From NCBI GenBank assembly GCA_947623455.1, contig OX392532.1, forward strand, positions 30,106,792 to 30,170,791: 64,000 bases of DNA. The letters run 5' to 3'. Under the pieces are notes generated by a model. That model saw only the letters and a program-made list of their open reading frames with translations. It did no database searches and was not told the origin of the DNA. The position numbers and the translations under genes were made by a program. Shown here piece after piece: positions 24,875 through 37,194 of the stretch; position 1 is the stretch's first letter; every line of letters begins with the position of its first letter. Origin of the DNA: Mimachlamys varia (taxonomy: Eukaryota; Mollusca; Bivalvia; Pectinida; Pectinidae).

Positions 24875-25740
24875 ACTGTAAAAACAAGAGAGAAAGAATA
24901 CTGAAGTGTCAACAAAACAATAATTTGAACACAAAATCGATTAACCTTGTGGCAAATCAAAAAAAGGGAATGATCCACATGGCGACCTTTGTAAAAGTAA
25001 AGAGAATAAGACCAGGTGTTCCAGAAGAGTAAGCGTCTTCTGCTTTATCGACGACGACGCCTCCATGCAAATCTTGGTTCCATCCATTTAACCATCAAGT
25101 CCTCAAATTTAGACTTGAGTTATCGCTCTCAATCATAACAAGTTATGCTCAATGAGCATACTCAAAATGTCCCTCTTCATATCACACATATATACATAAT
25201 ATTTCACAATGAGACAAAGATGGCGATATTGTTTCATAGTTCTGATCAACATGCATCTCTCGATTTCCTGTGTAGTTAAGATTGTTTGTCAGCTGTCGAC
25301 ATCGATCACAACAATCTTTATGTTCTAGAGCTGGCTCTAGAATAACGAATCATCTGAGACATGTTAGCACCATCGGTTGCAGAAGCTGTGATGTTACTAT
25401 CAAAAGGTGGAAAGTTCACGATAGAAAAATTGTAATTGTCATGTTTATCGTATAGCTTAGTAGTAAGCTGTTCATGTTGGTCATAGTTAAAGTAGATATC
25501 GAAGTAAGCAGCTGATGAAGAAGAGTCTGTTGTTCTTTATTTCAAGATCAGAATGGTATATACGATCGACGTGGTAAGCAAACCTCTTGTTGTTTATAGA
25601 CAACACATCGTCGAAATATCGGAAAGTGAAATTAACAAATTTGGCAAGGTTTTTGTTCACTTTCCTGAAATAAAAAGTCTGGTTAGTTGAACAAAACAAT
25701 AACAGAAACTCCACATTTGAAATGTTACGCAAAGGACCGA
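24875..25740 (-). mobile_element. Longest Penelope-like retroelement fragment, with RT active-site region
   Basis: On minus, 25732-25487 encodes FRYFDDVLSINNKRF, the RT motif with the catalytic Asp pair (F-D-D here), then VDRIYHSDLEIK. After frame breaks come a KLYDKHDNYNFSIVNFPP block near 25400, a SQMIRYSRA-like block near 25350 and the common 3' tail (to 24875). Motif order and spacing agree with Penelope-like RTs that I know from bivalve genomes. The family name is moderate-confidence recall, not a search result. The copy is truncated and frameshifted. Confidence 0.65.
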
Positions 25741-25949
25741 AATGGCCTAATTTCGCTTAACTGCTTTTGATTATCGCGAAGAAGGTGTCCTGAAAATTTA
25801 AAAACATTTTACCCCAGTTACTTGGAACGTGGGTGAAGATCATTCATCTGAAAAAAAAACTTGGTAGTCCCTCACCCCGGCATGCCACTGGCCCATTATT
25901 GTGACATCGGGCATCTTGGTTCCTGAGAAGATACAATATACATGATACA

Positions 25950-28900
25950 AGAACCTTTATTTTACGTCGAATATAGATAACAGGATCCGAGGAGCTTGTA
26001 TTTCGACAAACAAATAGATAAATAACATAAAGTAAGAAACATCACACAAAGCAAATTAAATTCACATTAAACACTGTTGTACATAACATGCAACATTAAA
26101 AAGTAAAATGAAATGAAAATAATTCAAAACACATGCAAGTTGTCCATTAGCACTACAAACATTAGACTAAAACATGTATACAAACTACAATAGTAAAAGT
26201 AACATGCAGACATGAAACATTAGCACTGAAAGCTTAAGCTGATTAACAAGCTAAGGGTAAATGGCAACAAAGCAATACATAAAAATGGAGTGAATGGCAT
26301 AAAATAAATTACTTAACCAAAACTATAAACCTAAAACTAAAATATTAAAAAGAATAAATACAAAAGCAAAAACAGGCACGTGGACACGTAAGGCAGGACA
26401 CTACCTCAAACACATAGAACATTGGCAGCTGAGACCATCCCATATCTGGAGCTGTTTACAAAACTGCCTGAAGTTTTCTGCCTTTCGTAAATCATTTGGC
26501 AGGCAGTTCTAGATGCGGGATGCCTCAAACCGGAAAGACTTATGTCCATACCTGGTAGTTCTGACTCTTGGAACCTCCACTGTATCCTCCTGTCTAAAAT
26601 CAAAAAAAGAAGTTTTCTTCATAATCAGTTCTTGTATGTTTACTGGAGACGAACGATTGACAATCTTATAGACCTCAAATGCTAAACATTTCATACGTTT
26701 AATATGTAAAAATGAAGAGTTCGTAGATAAAAGATTGTTTTAAAATCAGTTGTATAATCAATTAAAACAAATCGTAAGGCTCTCTCTTGAATTCTTTCCA
26801 TTTTGTTTGTTGCAGTCTGGCTACAAAAATGCCAAATAAGAGGACAGTAATCAAAATTTAATAAAATTAAAGATTTGTAAATTAACATTTTTACTGCCCT
26901 CGGTAAAAAAGGTCCAATTCTCTTTAAAACTGCCAACTGTCGGGATGCTTTCCTGCATATATTAGAAATATGTTTGTCGAAATTCATAAGACCGAATCAT
27001 CACAGTTAATAGCAGTGTCTAGAACATTAAAAGATTTAAAACTGTTTTTAAAATGTTTCCCAAAACATATTGATTGAAATTTTCCAGGGTTGGCGTTCAT
27101 TCCATGTTCAAAAAGCCAATCAACTAAGGCCAAGGCTTCCCTTTCAAGCACTTCTTTCATTTCCTGAGCATTTTTGTGTATATAGCTAAGTGTATTGTCA
27201 TCCGCGTAATTATATATGGATGAATCTTTCACATATTGGAAAATGTCATTTATAAAAATGTTAAAAATCATGGTGCCAAGTATTGAACCCTGAGGGATCC
27301 CTTTCTGCAGTGGGACCCAGCCACTCGTTCCGGACCCCAGACTGACCCTCTGATTCCTATTCCCCAGGTAGCTCTGCATGAGGCATACAGCCTCATCGCT
27401 CACACCATAAGCAGATAGCTTACCTAAGAAAAGGTCATGGGGGAGGCAGTCAAAGGCTTTGGATAAGTCAATCAGAATGGCGTCAACAACATTTCTGTTA
27501 TCCAAGGCCTTCTTTCAGTCCTCCGCCATTCGCGAAAGGGCAGTCTGGCACCCGAAACCAGTCCTGTAAGCACCAAGAAAGGGGTTAAAATATCCTTTAA
27601 AAATTCTGAAAGCCGATCATGGAGCAACCTCTCATATACTTTAGAAATACTTGAAAGTACACTCACTGGCCTATAGTTACTTTTGTCCAGTGGGTCACCT
27701 TTCTTTAGAATAGGTGTTACCTGAGCGTATTTAAGACTGTCGGGAAAGGTACAGCTTTGAAGGGAAAAATTTTGATAAAACACTGCTAATTCGGTTGACA
27801 CATGATTTAAGAACTCTGACAGAGGTGCCGTCTACACCTGTCGCCTTTTTCCTTTTCAATTTACAAATTGTGTCACATACATCCTTCTCACTGACTGGTG
27901 TGAAAGTAAAACAATTTTCCTTAGTAGAGACATTTTTTGTATATCATGAATGCTCTGATGATTTTCTAAGTTTGCATTTTCTAAATGTACTCCAATATCT
28001 TTTGCAGCATTTGCAAAATGATCGTTAAAAGTTTCACAAGCAGTTTTCTGGTCTGAACAGACTTTGCCATTCTCAAAAAGAAGGATGTCGTTGTTCCCAC
28101 TTACTGACTTTTTTGAAAGAAATAGCTTGATGGTTGGCAAAAAATCCTTCGATTTAGGCTCATCATCACACCTCTCCCTAAAATATTGTGATAGGGATCT
28201 TTCCTTTAATTTGTTGACTTTATTGCTTAATTTCCTGTAATTGTCCCAGTTCTCGCTGGTTCTAGATTTGCAGTACTTATTGTACAAATTTCTTTTTTTG
28301 TATATTGCCCTTCTAAGATTTCCATTCATGTAAGGAAGTTTACTTTGCCTAGGTTTACGTTTTTTAAATGGAGCATGTTCGTTAATGACTTCATTGAGGA
28401 GCTTCTCATCGGCCCAGTAAACATCATTACAGTCGTCAAAGACATAAACTACATGGAATGGTATTTTGCTAGCATCTTTCTGAAAATCAACATCGGAAAA
28501 ATTCTTAAAACTTAAAGGACGAAACAGCTGTATGATGCAGTTTAATTCATTTTTTTCGGCATACTGTATCTATTATTAAATTTAAGAGGTGCAGCATATG
28601 TGTGTGTTACGTGATTTCTATGTATAATACTTGTTATTTTTAATCGGGGTGAATTACACTTAATAACAATACCTATAAGATTATGCCCAGTCACTAATAT
28701 CACATCTACATGTAAAGCTTGTGGCACAGTATTGAGGTTGATTTGTAAGTACAACATCCACTAGGAGGGATTAGAGTTAATTACATGGCATGTTGCTTTC
28801 TTGATGATATTCTTGGAAGTCAAAAATGTCACAGGGGGGTGGTGATTTTGCTGGATTAAGCATGTCATAATTCAAGTCACCCATTACCAGTACATTGTCA

Positions 28901-29600
28901 TAAATAGTACTGATCCTGTCTAGACCGACTGTCGTGATATTTTTGAACATTTCTTTGTCCATTGTTGGGGGACGATAGGCACCTACCACCGCTCATTTTC
29001 TGTCGTTAATTGTCACATCTAGCATTATGGATTTCAAACGAATTGCGAATTCTAAGTCATCCCTTCGTCTCACAGGAATATTAGTACGCGTGTACACTAG
29101 AATTCCTCCGCCATGTGCATTTCTGTCTTTCCTCGTAGACTAGTATCCCGGTACATCAAATGGAGATTAGGGGTACGACACGTCTAATTTAGTTTCAGCA
29201 ATGATTTATGTTCAAGTAAGTAATTATAACATTTTCCCTGTATTTTTGTCTCACTTCGTTAGGTTCTGCAAAGGCCCCATCGACATCGTCGTTGTTTACG
29301 AATGCGGATTCGGCCTCCGACACAAAAGAGTTCCACTGAGAGGTGATACTATTTTCAGAAACGGTATCGGATTGCTCGAAAAACAAATCAGTAAATTGTG
29401 ATAGGACACAACTTTAACAAAACCAATCTCTGAGGTTGTTTCCTGATAAAGATAAGTACTCGTTCTCCGGCATGTCGATACATTTTCAATGATGCCATAT
29501 ATCGCAACCGTCACATTGATGTCCGTGCTGGTTACACTTAACAGGGTTATGACATTTGCCGCAGGGAAATCTTACAGGCCCATGGTTGGTTGGGACATCG
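25950..29600 (-). mobile_element. Decayed near-full-length LINE: PHD-like finger, endonuclease, RT
   Basis: Read on minus: 29595-29450 encodes a Cys/His-rich PHD-like finger (FPCGKCHNPVKCNQ, then QCDGCDIWHH). 29386-29195 ends in ITYLNINHC, the usual entry to an APE-type endonuclease. 28989-28777 encodes VGAYRPP and NVLVMGDLNYD endonuclease blocks. 28490-27860 is the linker before the RT. 27801-27500 encodes PDSLKYAQVTPILKKGD and NYRPVSVLSSISKVYERLL. 27505-26984 encodes LIDLSKAFDCLPHDLF, GIPQGSILGTMIFNIFIND and the catalytic YADD. 26987-26691 is the C-terminal block. Frames shift several times, so it is dead. AATAAA on minus near 25955 marks the 3' end. An R repeat is nested at 28508-28625. 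Confidence 0.85.
28508..28625 (-). repeat. R repeat inserted in the LINE
   Basis: GGACGAAACAGCTGTATGAT to GTGCAGCATATGTGTGTGTT interrupts the LINE between the endonuclease and the pre-RT linker. LINE-like coding resumes on both sides. Confidence 0.75.
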
Positions 29601-29934
29601 CCTGATAGTAATAAAACAAGGATTCCTGTGGCTTGAAGTTCATTTTTAAAATCTGAGAGTTAAGAATGGCCTATGAGAATTTTCACAGAGGACGCGGAGT
29701 GAGTAGATATCACAGATATCTCCGAGAATTTTTTCAAGACAATTTTCACACCATCAGTGGTTTCAGTTCCCCAATATTTGCCCAGAATGAAATCAGATAT
29801 ATTGGGCGAGTTCAGTGGTCTTATCAAAAGTTTCTCAGGTGGGTAAAAACGGGTTAAAACTATTATAGAAGCCAGAGCTACAAACCGGACGTCCGCCATG
29901 ACCGCCATCTTCTCACATTTAATATAAAGAAGTC
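29601..29934. other. Probable LINE 5' region, no intact gene
   Basis: A minus-strand open stretch (29962-29660) continues upstream of the PHD-like block and may be the LINE N-terminus. It has no recognised domain. Confidence 0.4.
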
Positions 29935-30115
29935 GTTTAAAGATGACGTAACACACACACATGCTGCAACATTTTTATTTAGTAACAGATACAATGTGCC
30001 GAAAAAAATAATTAAACTGCATCATACAGTTCTTTCGTTCTTTTATAACTCGTCAGTGATGCCAGGAACCAAAAGATTTTCTAAACTGATGTAGAAGCAG
30101 AAGGGTCAAGTGCGT
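29935..30115 (+). repeat. R repeat, partial copy
   Basis: GATGACGTAACACACACACA through AATTAAACTGCATCATACAG to a degenerate AGAAGCAGAAGGGTCA block. Confidence 0.65.
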
Positions 30116-30277
30116 ACTTGACGCAAGACGATGTAGCCAAAAGACCACTTGTGACATTTCCCCCATACGCTGTTTTCATGTGAAATTGAAGTCCATTGCT
30201 CTCTGCATTAAACAAACTTAACTAGACAATACGAAATCGTAACAAAATCGCAATTTAAACTTTGCGCCTTCGAAATA

Positions 30278-30729
30278 CAGTCAAACCTGTATTAAGCGGC
30301 CACCCAAGGGACCGACAGATATTGGCTGCTTAAGACAGGTGGCTGCTTAAACCAGGTTGGCCAGAAACGGCCTATTGCTTTTTTTTTTACAACAGTTCAT
30401 TATTATAATGCACTTAATCATACACTAGTGTCGGTGGTTCTATGCGGAGATTATCAACGGATTGTCGTAAACAAAACCAAATCACTTGACGATCGATAAA
30501 AATAACTGGTCATGTGATCATCGCAGATGTCTATTTCCGGACAAAATGGCTGCTTAATACAGGACGATACCACGACTTGGAACAAATTTTTGTGTCCGTT
30601 GGCCGCGTTAGACAGGTGACCGCTTATTTAAGGTTCAATATATAGTGTTTTCCATCGGGCGGACCACAGACTGGCCGTTAAACGGAGGTGGCCGCTTATT
30701 CAAGGTGGCCGTTAGAACAGGTTTGACTG
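30278..30729. mobile_element. pogo/Tigger-like MITE, 452 bp, with TA target duplication
   Basis: The left end CAGTCAAACCTGTATTAAGC and the inverted right end CAGTCAAACCTGTTCTAACG are terminal inverted repeats that continue into GGCCACC. Both sides are flanked by TA (30276-30277, 30730-30731). The interior has further imperfect GGCCGCTTA-type inverted blocks and no coding capacity. Confidence 0.8.
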
Positions 30730-31250
30730 TACGCCAAATATGACCAATGAAACAAATTACACGGATATCATAAAATGTTTAATGCGAATAGGACAAGATA
30801 TTCCGAAATAATCTACCTTCTGTTTCATAAAAGTAAGATTAGAAAAATCATTGTTCCCATGTCAAACAGAGAACCTGTTTGGTGACTACACCAAAAACAA
30901 TAATGGTCTTATTTTGGAAATCATGACATTCGTTGAAGCTCCTGACTACCTGATTATTGAACACATGTAAACAATGGAGGTTGAGGAATCCCGGTTGCTG
31001 AATCTGGAAGATCAACTGAAATGTAGTTCAATCAAAATCACCCGCAATTTAAAACAATTCCACCTCATTGATAACTATATTTCCAAGTTTTAGTTAACTT
31101 ATATAGATGAACCATATGCAGACAATACAAAACTTATTCTTACCTGCATAATTATATAACAGTGCAACTGAAACATGTGTCGCAGGAAATATGTCTCTAA
31201 ATGGACAAGATATAAGACTGAAAGCATCAGATTGTCATCTTTATTGTAGG
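30730..31250. other. No gene seen
   Basis: May hold a very worn Penelope-like tail near 30740-30840; otherwise nothing recognised. Confidence 0.4.
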
Positions 31251-31625
31251 GATCTAGACCGGGTCGATCGTCGGCGACTATATAGCTCAATTGGTTGAGC
31301 GTCTGTCTAGAGTTCGGAAGGTCCCGGGTTCGAACCCTGGTCTGGCCGTGCAATTTCCCTCTCCTATTACATTTGGTGCCTGTGACCAAACCTTGTTTCA
31401 AGTACTGGGTGCATACTTAGCAAGGGGATACCCGAACCTGTGTTGTAAATCGTGATGTCTTCTGGCTCGAAGACTTTGTTAAAGGCGGGAGGAATGTAGC
31501 GGACCTAGACCGGGTCGATCGTCAGCGACCATATAGCTCAATCGGCTGAGCGTCCGTCTAGAGTTAGGAAGGTCCCGGGTTCGAACCCCAGTCTGGCCGT
31601 GCATTTTTCCTCTCCTGTTACATTA
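31250..31625 (+). repeat. Two tRNA-derived SINE heads in direct repeat
   Basis: CTAGACCGGGTCGATCGTC at about 31254 and 31506 each leads into a tRNA-like segment (31278-31352 and 31528-31600) with box A TAGCTCAATTGG/TAGCTCAATCGG and box B GGTTCGAACCC, then GTCTGGCCGTGCA. The acceptor stem does not pair, so these are SINE-like and not functional tRNA genes. Copies are about 252 bp apart. Confidence 0.7.
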
Positions 31626-31989
31626 TGACATTCATGTGCTAATTGTAGATCGCTGAGCACATGCAGGTAAATTGATTGGATTGAATGGATTCATATTTTC
31701 CAGAATGTATTTGTACATGACTAAGTGATGGAAAAGGGGGGTTTTAGTAAACTATCTGATGTTTAAAAATTCCTGTAAAAAGCTGCCTGTAAAGTCATCA
31801 AAATATAAATACCTGATATGTCTACCTTTCTTAAACATCGATATATCAAATTAAATTTCGATATGTTATTTCGATGTCCTGCTGACCTTTCAGTAAATGA
31901 CAGATAGCGACATAACAGACACAGCCCATATCTTAATGTGATATAGAGCGTGTGCTTTGTTGATTAGTCGTCACAATACGCATTCTCGA
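31626..31989. other. No gene seen
   Basis: AT-rich spacer; nothing recognised. Confidence 0.45.
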
Positions 31990-32300
31990 CGCATTGATAA
32001 ACACTTAGAATACCACAGCGTCAACAAAACCGTAACCCGAACACAAAATAAATTACACTAGGGGCAAAATTTGAATAATGGAAATATTTACATTGAGACC
32101 CTTGTAAAAGTACAAATTAATAAGACAAGGTGTTCAGGAAGAGTAAGCGTCTTCGGCTTCACCCGACGACGACACCCACCATGTGCATATATGTAAATCT
32201 TGATCACATCCAAGTAATCATTAAGTCCTTAAGTTGAGAATCGAGTGATCATTCGCAATCACAACAAGCACTCTTATGATGATACGTTGCAAGAATTCGG
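31990..32300 (-). mobile_element. Penelope-like 3' tail fragment
   Basis: Tail blocks TAGAATACCACAGCGTCAAC and GAAGAGTAAGCGTCTTCGGC on plus, followed by ATCTTGATCACATCCAAGTA. Confidence 0.6.
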
Positions 32301-32667
32301 CCTAAATGGAAGACGCTTGCTCTTTCGGAACGCCAGGTTCTCTTTGCGCATTTTCTCTTTGCAAGATGAACGTAACACATACACATGTGATTGCATCTAT
32401 GGAATTGAGTTTTCGATACAAGCCAAAATATGAAGTACACTGCACCATACACCTTCTAAGACTCATCTGTGATATAATAGGCAAAACAAATGGAAATGTA
32501 AATTTTCATACCACTAAGGTTTCATTGAAAAAAGGCGACAAGAATAGGGTAACAAGAGCTTTTGCAAGTCCCTTCTGTAAAAGTGGACAAATCAATCAAA
32601 ATGATTTCAATCTATAGTTGAAAGAGAACGATTTTAAAAAAATGGCGATGAGTGCGGTATAATTTCA

Positions 32668-32928
32668 AAATTAACTTCAATGCATTATATGTGTCAAAAT
32701 TAACTTCAATGCATTATATGTGTCAAAATTAACTTCAATGCATTATATGTGTCAAAATTAACTTCAATGCATTATATGTGTCAAAATTAACTTCAATGCA
32801 TTATATGTGTCAAAATTAACCTCAATGTATTTTATGTGTCAAAATTAACTTCAATGCATTATTTGTGTCAAAATTAACTTCAATGCATTATATGTGTCAA
32901 AATTAACTTCAATGCATTATATGTGTCT
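32668..32928 (+). repeat. Tandem array, 29-bp unit, 9 copies
   Basis: AACTTCAATGCATTATATGT recurs every 29 bp from 32673 to 32905, with few changes. The array sits inside a longer diverged repeat that is also seen at 34380-34600 and 36460-36560, where the motif occurs once, so the expansion is local. Confidence 0.95.
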
Positions 32929-33149
32929 TCATAACATATTCCAACGGCTTTAGAGCGGTATGTCTATTTTGCATCCCAACTGGGTGCTGCAAAATGAATT
33001 TAGATTCGAATGCTATCTCTATACTGTATTTATATAGCCTCCATAACCACAGTTATCTCACGGTACATGATATACAACTTTTCGTAGTATACGATTTGAA
33101 ATTATTCAGTATTAATTAACTTCTTTTTCTAAATTCATTCCTGACATAT

Positions 33150-33640
33150 AGCGTTTCCATGTCGCAGTTGATTCGTTATTCTAGGGCTTGCTTTAAATAT
33201 CGTGATTTTCGTGATCGATGTTGACTGCTGACAAACAAAGTAACAAACAAGTTATTAGGGAGAGGCAGGTTGATCAGAACTTTTGGCAAGTTTTATGGTC
33301 GCCATCTTCGTCTCATTGAGAAATATTCTGTATCTTTGTGTGATATGAAAATGGACGTTTTTGAGTATGTTCATTAGTATGCTTACTTATTGTGATTGAC
33401 AATGACTCGGTTCTCATTTCGTGAACTTGATGTTTACTTGGATGTGACCAGGATTTGCATGGCAGGTGTCGTCGATGAAGCAGAAGACACTTACTCTTCC
33501 GGAACACCTGGTCTCATTCTCTTGTACTTTTACAAGGCTCTCTATGTAAATATAAACTTTGATCATGTTTTGCCCATAGTTTAATCGATTTTGAGTTAGG
33601 ATTATGATTTTGTTAACGCTTCGGTATTCTCTAATTTGTT
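33150..33640 (+). mobile_element. Penelope-like fragment, RT C-terminus plus 3' tail
   Basis: Plus-strand copy: TTGACTGCTGACAAACAAAG block, CATTGAGAAATATTCTGTAT, then the open tail VYLDVTRICMAGVVDEAED, ending GGTATTCTCT. A fragment of R repeat (33030-33110, inverted) precedes it. Confidence 0.65.
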
Positions 33641-33644
33641 TTCT

Positions 33645-33835
33645 GACCCTTCTGCTTCTAAATTAGTTTGAAAATTTCGATTCCCACCTTTTGGCCTCTA
33701 GCATCACTGACGAGTCCTTGGAGGCCGAAACAGCTGTATTATGTAGTTTGATGAATTCATTTTTTCGGCAAACTGATCTATATTTTAAATTTTAAAAGGT
33801 GCAGCATGTGTGTGTTACGTCACCTTTTGGTCATA
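33645..33835 (-). repeat. R repeat, inverted partial copy
   Basis: CTGACCCTTCTGCTTCTAAA to GTGCAGCATGTGTGTGTTAC, directly after a Penelope-like tail. Confidence 0.7.
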
Positions 33836-33899
33836 CGTATGTTTTAATGTTTATAGAAAGGGTGATACTGAATTGACAGAAAGGTTATTATAACTATGT

Positions 33900-34015
33900 T
33901 ACATTACGAGGGTATCTATGTAAGTCTTTCCTTTGTTCATATTTTGCCTCTCATTTAATCGATTTTGAGTTCGGATTATGGTTTAGTTGACGGTTTGGTA
34001 TTCTTTGAGGTTTTT
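33900..34015 (+). mobile_element. Penelope-like 3' tail, terminal piece
   Basis: TACGAGGGTATCTATGTAAG through TAATCGATTTTGAGTTCGG to GGTATTCTTTGAGG. Confidence 0.55.
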
Positions 34016-34059
34016 TTTTATTTCACCACTAGCCATGTTGTATGATTTGGTAACATATT

Positions 34060-36960
34060 TTACAGTTAGTTTAATGTAAATCTAAGATCATTACTGAAAT
34101 AGCATATATTTGTTTTTTGGGGTTTTTTTTGTTACATTTATTGTGGTTATAAAATTGGCTAGACATACTTTATAACAATTTTTATTTTCAATTACCATGG
34201 CATTTTTACACATCCATTTTTAGCACTAGGAATTGTTTTAAAGAGGTACCTGGCCTTTGCTTTTTAATTCCCAATCTGCAAATATATATTCTTTTTTATT
34301 ATGAATATACAATTGTTAAGTACGTCTTCCAATATCCATTTAAAATAGAAAGATGGTGCATAATATCTCTAATGGAAAATATTTCAAAAATGGGGACAGA
34401 TGCGGTATCATTTCAGCATCCAATGCATTAAAGTGTATCGTCGTTAAAAATTTCATTGGTTTTAGAACAGGTCTGTCTTATTGCATTTCAACTGAGTTTT
34501 GCAAAATCCATTGATATTCGGATTGTATATATATACCTTGGCCATACGTACATATTCTATCTTTCACTGGTACCGTAAACGGTCCTACTGGCTTAACAAA
34601 AAGTTTACTGTTGCTATGATAAATCACAACAAAACCTGCAGTATGCTCTGGTAACATATTTTACATTTATTTACCATTGAACATTTTCCAGATTGTAGGC
34701 CTATTTATTTGTCAGTACAAATGCGATCTTGGTCCAAGATAATTGGATATTTAATACAGAGACATTTATCTGGCACACTGATTGCGTTCATATTGACAAT
34801 AAATACAATCTGACAGACTTTCAATGGTTATATTTACATTTCAGATATTTTATGATACATAATCATGTCATTTTCCCAATTCATAAAGGATTTTGTCCTT
34901 GTATGATAACATTCTGGAAGAGCTTTTTGAAAAGCACAATCACCTTATAAGGATGTACTCTTGTGAGGTTTCAGTCACGTTCAAGTCTCGTTTATGTCTC
35001 ATTTAAAGATTTTATGTGATATTGAAGAAAGTATGATAAATTTTTATAGTATATATGCATCTGAAAATTGTTTCAAAAATATAAGTGTCTGTTGCTTGTA
35101 GAACATTTTTTACCTGAATTTTAAAAAATTACCAATTTGGCGGCCATTTTGAATATGCGTTTTTCTGTCTTTTTTATGCACTTCCCGAATGGGCAAAATT
35201 TCACCATTTTGATGCTAGATCGATCTCTTGAAAACATCATGATCAGTGTTTAGCCATTTTTAATTATAGCAAGCTAATTTTTGCTGTACAACTTTATAAT
35301 GTTCACTTTTATAGAAATATTATGCTACAAAGTGGATAATTGTACATTTTTTATAATTTTTTCATATATTTAGTGTAACTGGAGCAGTTTTTATTTTTGA
35401 AGCCGAAACTGTGAAAAATAACACAAATAATAAAGGGACAAAAAATTAAGCACACTAACCCCCCATTTTTATGACGGTTTTAGAACGAGAAACTCATTTT
35501 CTTTTCATCAGCCAAATACTAAAAAAAGTTTGATATCAGAACTTGTTTCAATAAGCGTTAAATCTGTAAAAAAAAATGGTGAAAAAACGAGGATTTTCTC
35601 ATTAAAAAGTAAGGGGTAGGGGTAACTCAAATTGCTTTCCTGAGTAAAAATATTAAGTTAGAGAAATTTTACTTCCATAACTGAAAAGAAAACAATATTT
35701 TTGTCATTTCTGCAAACATTCATACATTTCGAATTAAAAAATCGGAAGATATTGTATGAAAATGTCCCGCAATCGGTCGAAACTATAAAAATTGACCTTA
35801 AATCCCGTATTACGTCATATTGGTATCTTTGACCGATCATAACACAAAAACGAGCAAACTGACATATCATTATTTTGGCATTTTCTGGCATGCCTTGATC
35901 TCCCTTATCAAAAAAAGAATATTAGAAAAAAAGTTTGATACAGGAAAATTTTGACCTCTCAGAGGTGTACATCCTAAATGATTAAAGTAAAGCTATAATG
36001 CGTGTTATTTGAGGCGACGTGCAAAGCGTTGACGCTACGTAGGTCAACATGGCGCCAAATGACGTCATGTTATTATCAGGTGGTCTTGACTGCCTACATT
36101 CTAGATTAACATGGAGTTGCAAAATGTAAATATTTAAATATAAAACTAAGATCATGAAGAAAATAAATGAAATTATATATATATTTTATTAACTTATTGT
36201 CGTGATAAAAAAGTCTAGACATACTTTATAGCAATTTTTATTTTTAATGTCTAGCGGCTTCTTCCATCCATTTTTAGCACTAGGAGTTGTTTCAAAGAGG
36301 TACTTGGCCTTTGCTTTCTATTTCCCAATCTGCAAATAAATATTTCAGTGGAATATCTAAAGTTTCATTTCTATCGTTACATGTTCGTACTGTACGTCTT
36401 CCAATCTACATTTGAAATAAAAGGGGAGGTGTATCATATATCTTAATAAGATTTTTAATGTGGTGAGGGATACGGTTTCACTGCATCAAGTGCTGCAAAA
36501 TGCATTCGTATTCGGATTTTATCTATATACCTTGGTCATACGTAAACTTTAATGTTACTATCATGGGTTATACTGGCGTGACAGAAAGATTATCGTGACT
36601 ATATTAAATCACAACCAGCCCAGTAGATTACTTAAGTACAAACGTAAGATATTTTACAGTTATTTCAATGAAAAACTTAGATCCTGACGAATAAATGAAA
36701 AAAAATCATATACTTTTTGTGAAGTTTATTGTTTTAATAAAAAAGTCTAGACACATTGAAATTATTATAGCACTTTCCTTTTCAAAGTTTATAGGATTTC
36801 TCGTCCGTTTATAGTACCAGAAAATGGTTTTATCTAGCACCTGGCCTTTGATTTCTAACTCCCAATATGCAAATATATATTTCTCTTGAATCAATGGAGT
36901 TTTTTTTCGCATGATTACGTACATATACAGTGTACGTTTTGACAATAAACATTGTATGGT
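34060..36960 (+). repeat. Three diverged copies of a local duplication
   Basis: Collinear blocks (CTAGACATACTTTATA.CAA, CCATTTTTAGCACTAGGA, AGGTACCTGGCCTTTGCTTT, CCCAATCTGCAAATA) recur at about 34100-34300, 36200-36340 and 36740-36880. A second block (GCAAAATGCATTCGTATTCG type, then CCTTGG.CATACGTA) recurs at about 34500 and 36490. No coding content seen; the 77-codon open stretch at 35658-35891 on minus has no support. Confidence 0.65.
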
Positions 36961-37194
36961 GGGGCGTAAAAAGCATTGAATGTGTCACAAAATAAGTTTA
37001 TTTATGATATTACTGGTAAAACATATTTTTTAACATCTCAGAATTGAAATCATTAAAATCGGCGTAGCTAATGTAGATCTATATGTATCAATATAAAGTA
37101 TAAATTCAACTCATCTCAATTACAAATCTATATTCTGATGTTTAATTTATTACATTTGTACAATTGAAATATCAGAAAATATCAAATTGATAAA

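Noticed and set aside
31278..31352. Functional tRNA gene
   Set aside because: Box A and box B are present, but the acceptor stem does not pair and a second copy with the same flanks follows, as expected of a SINE.
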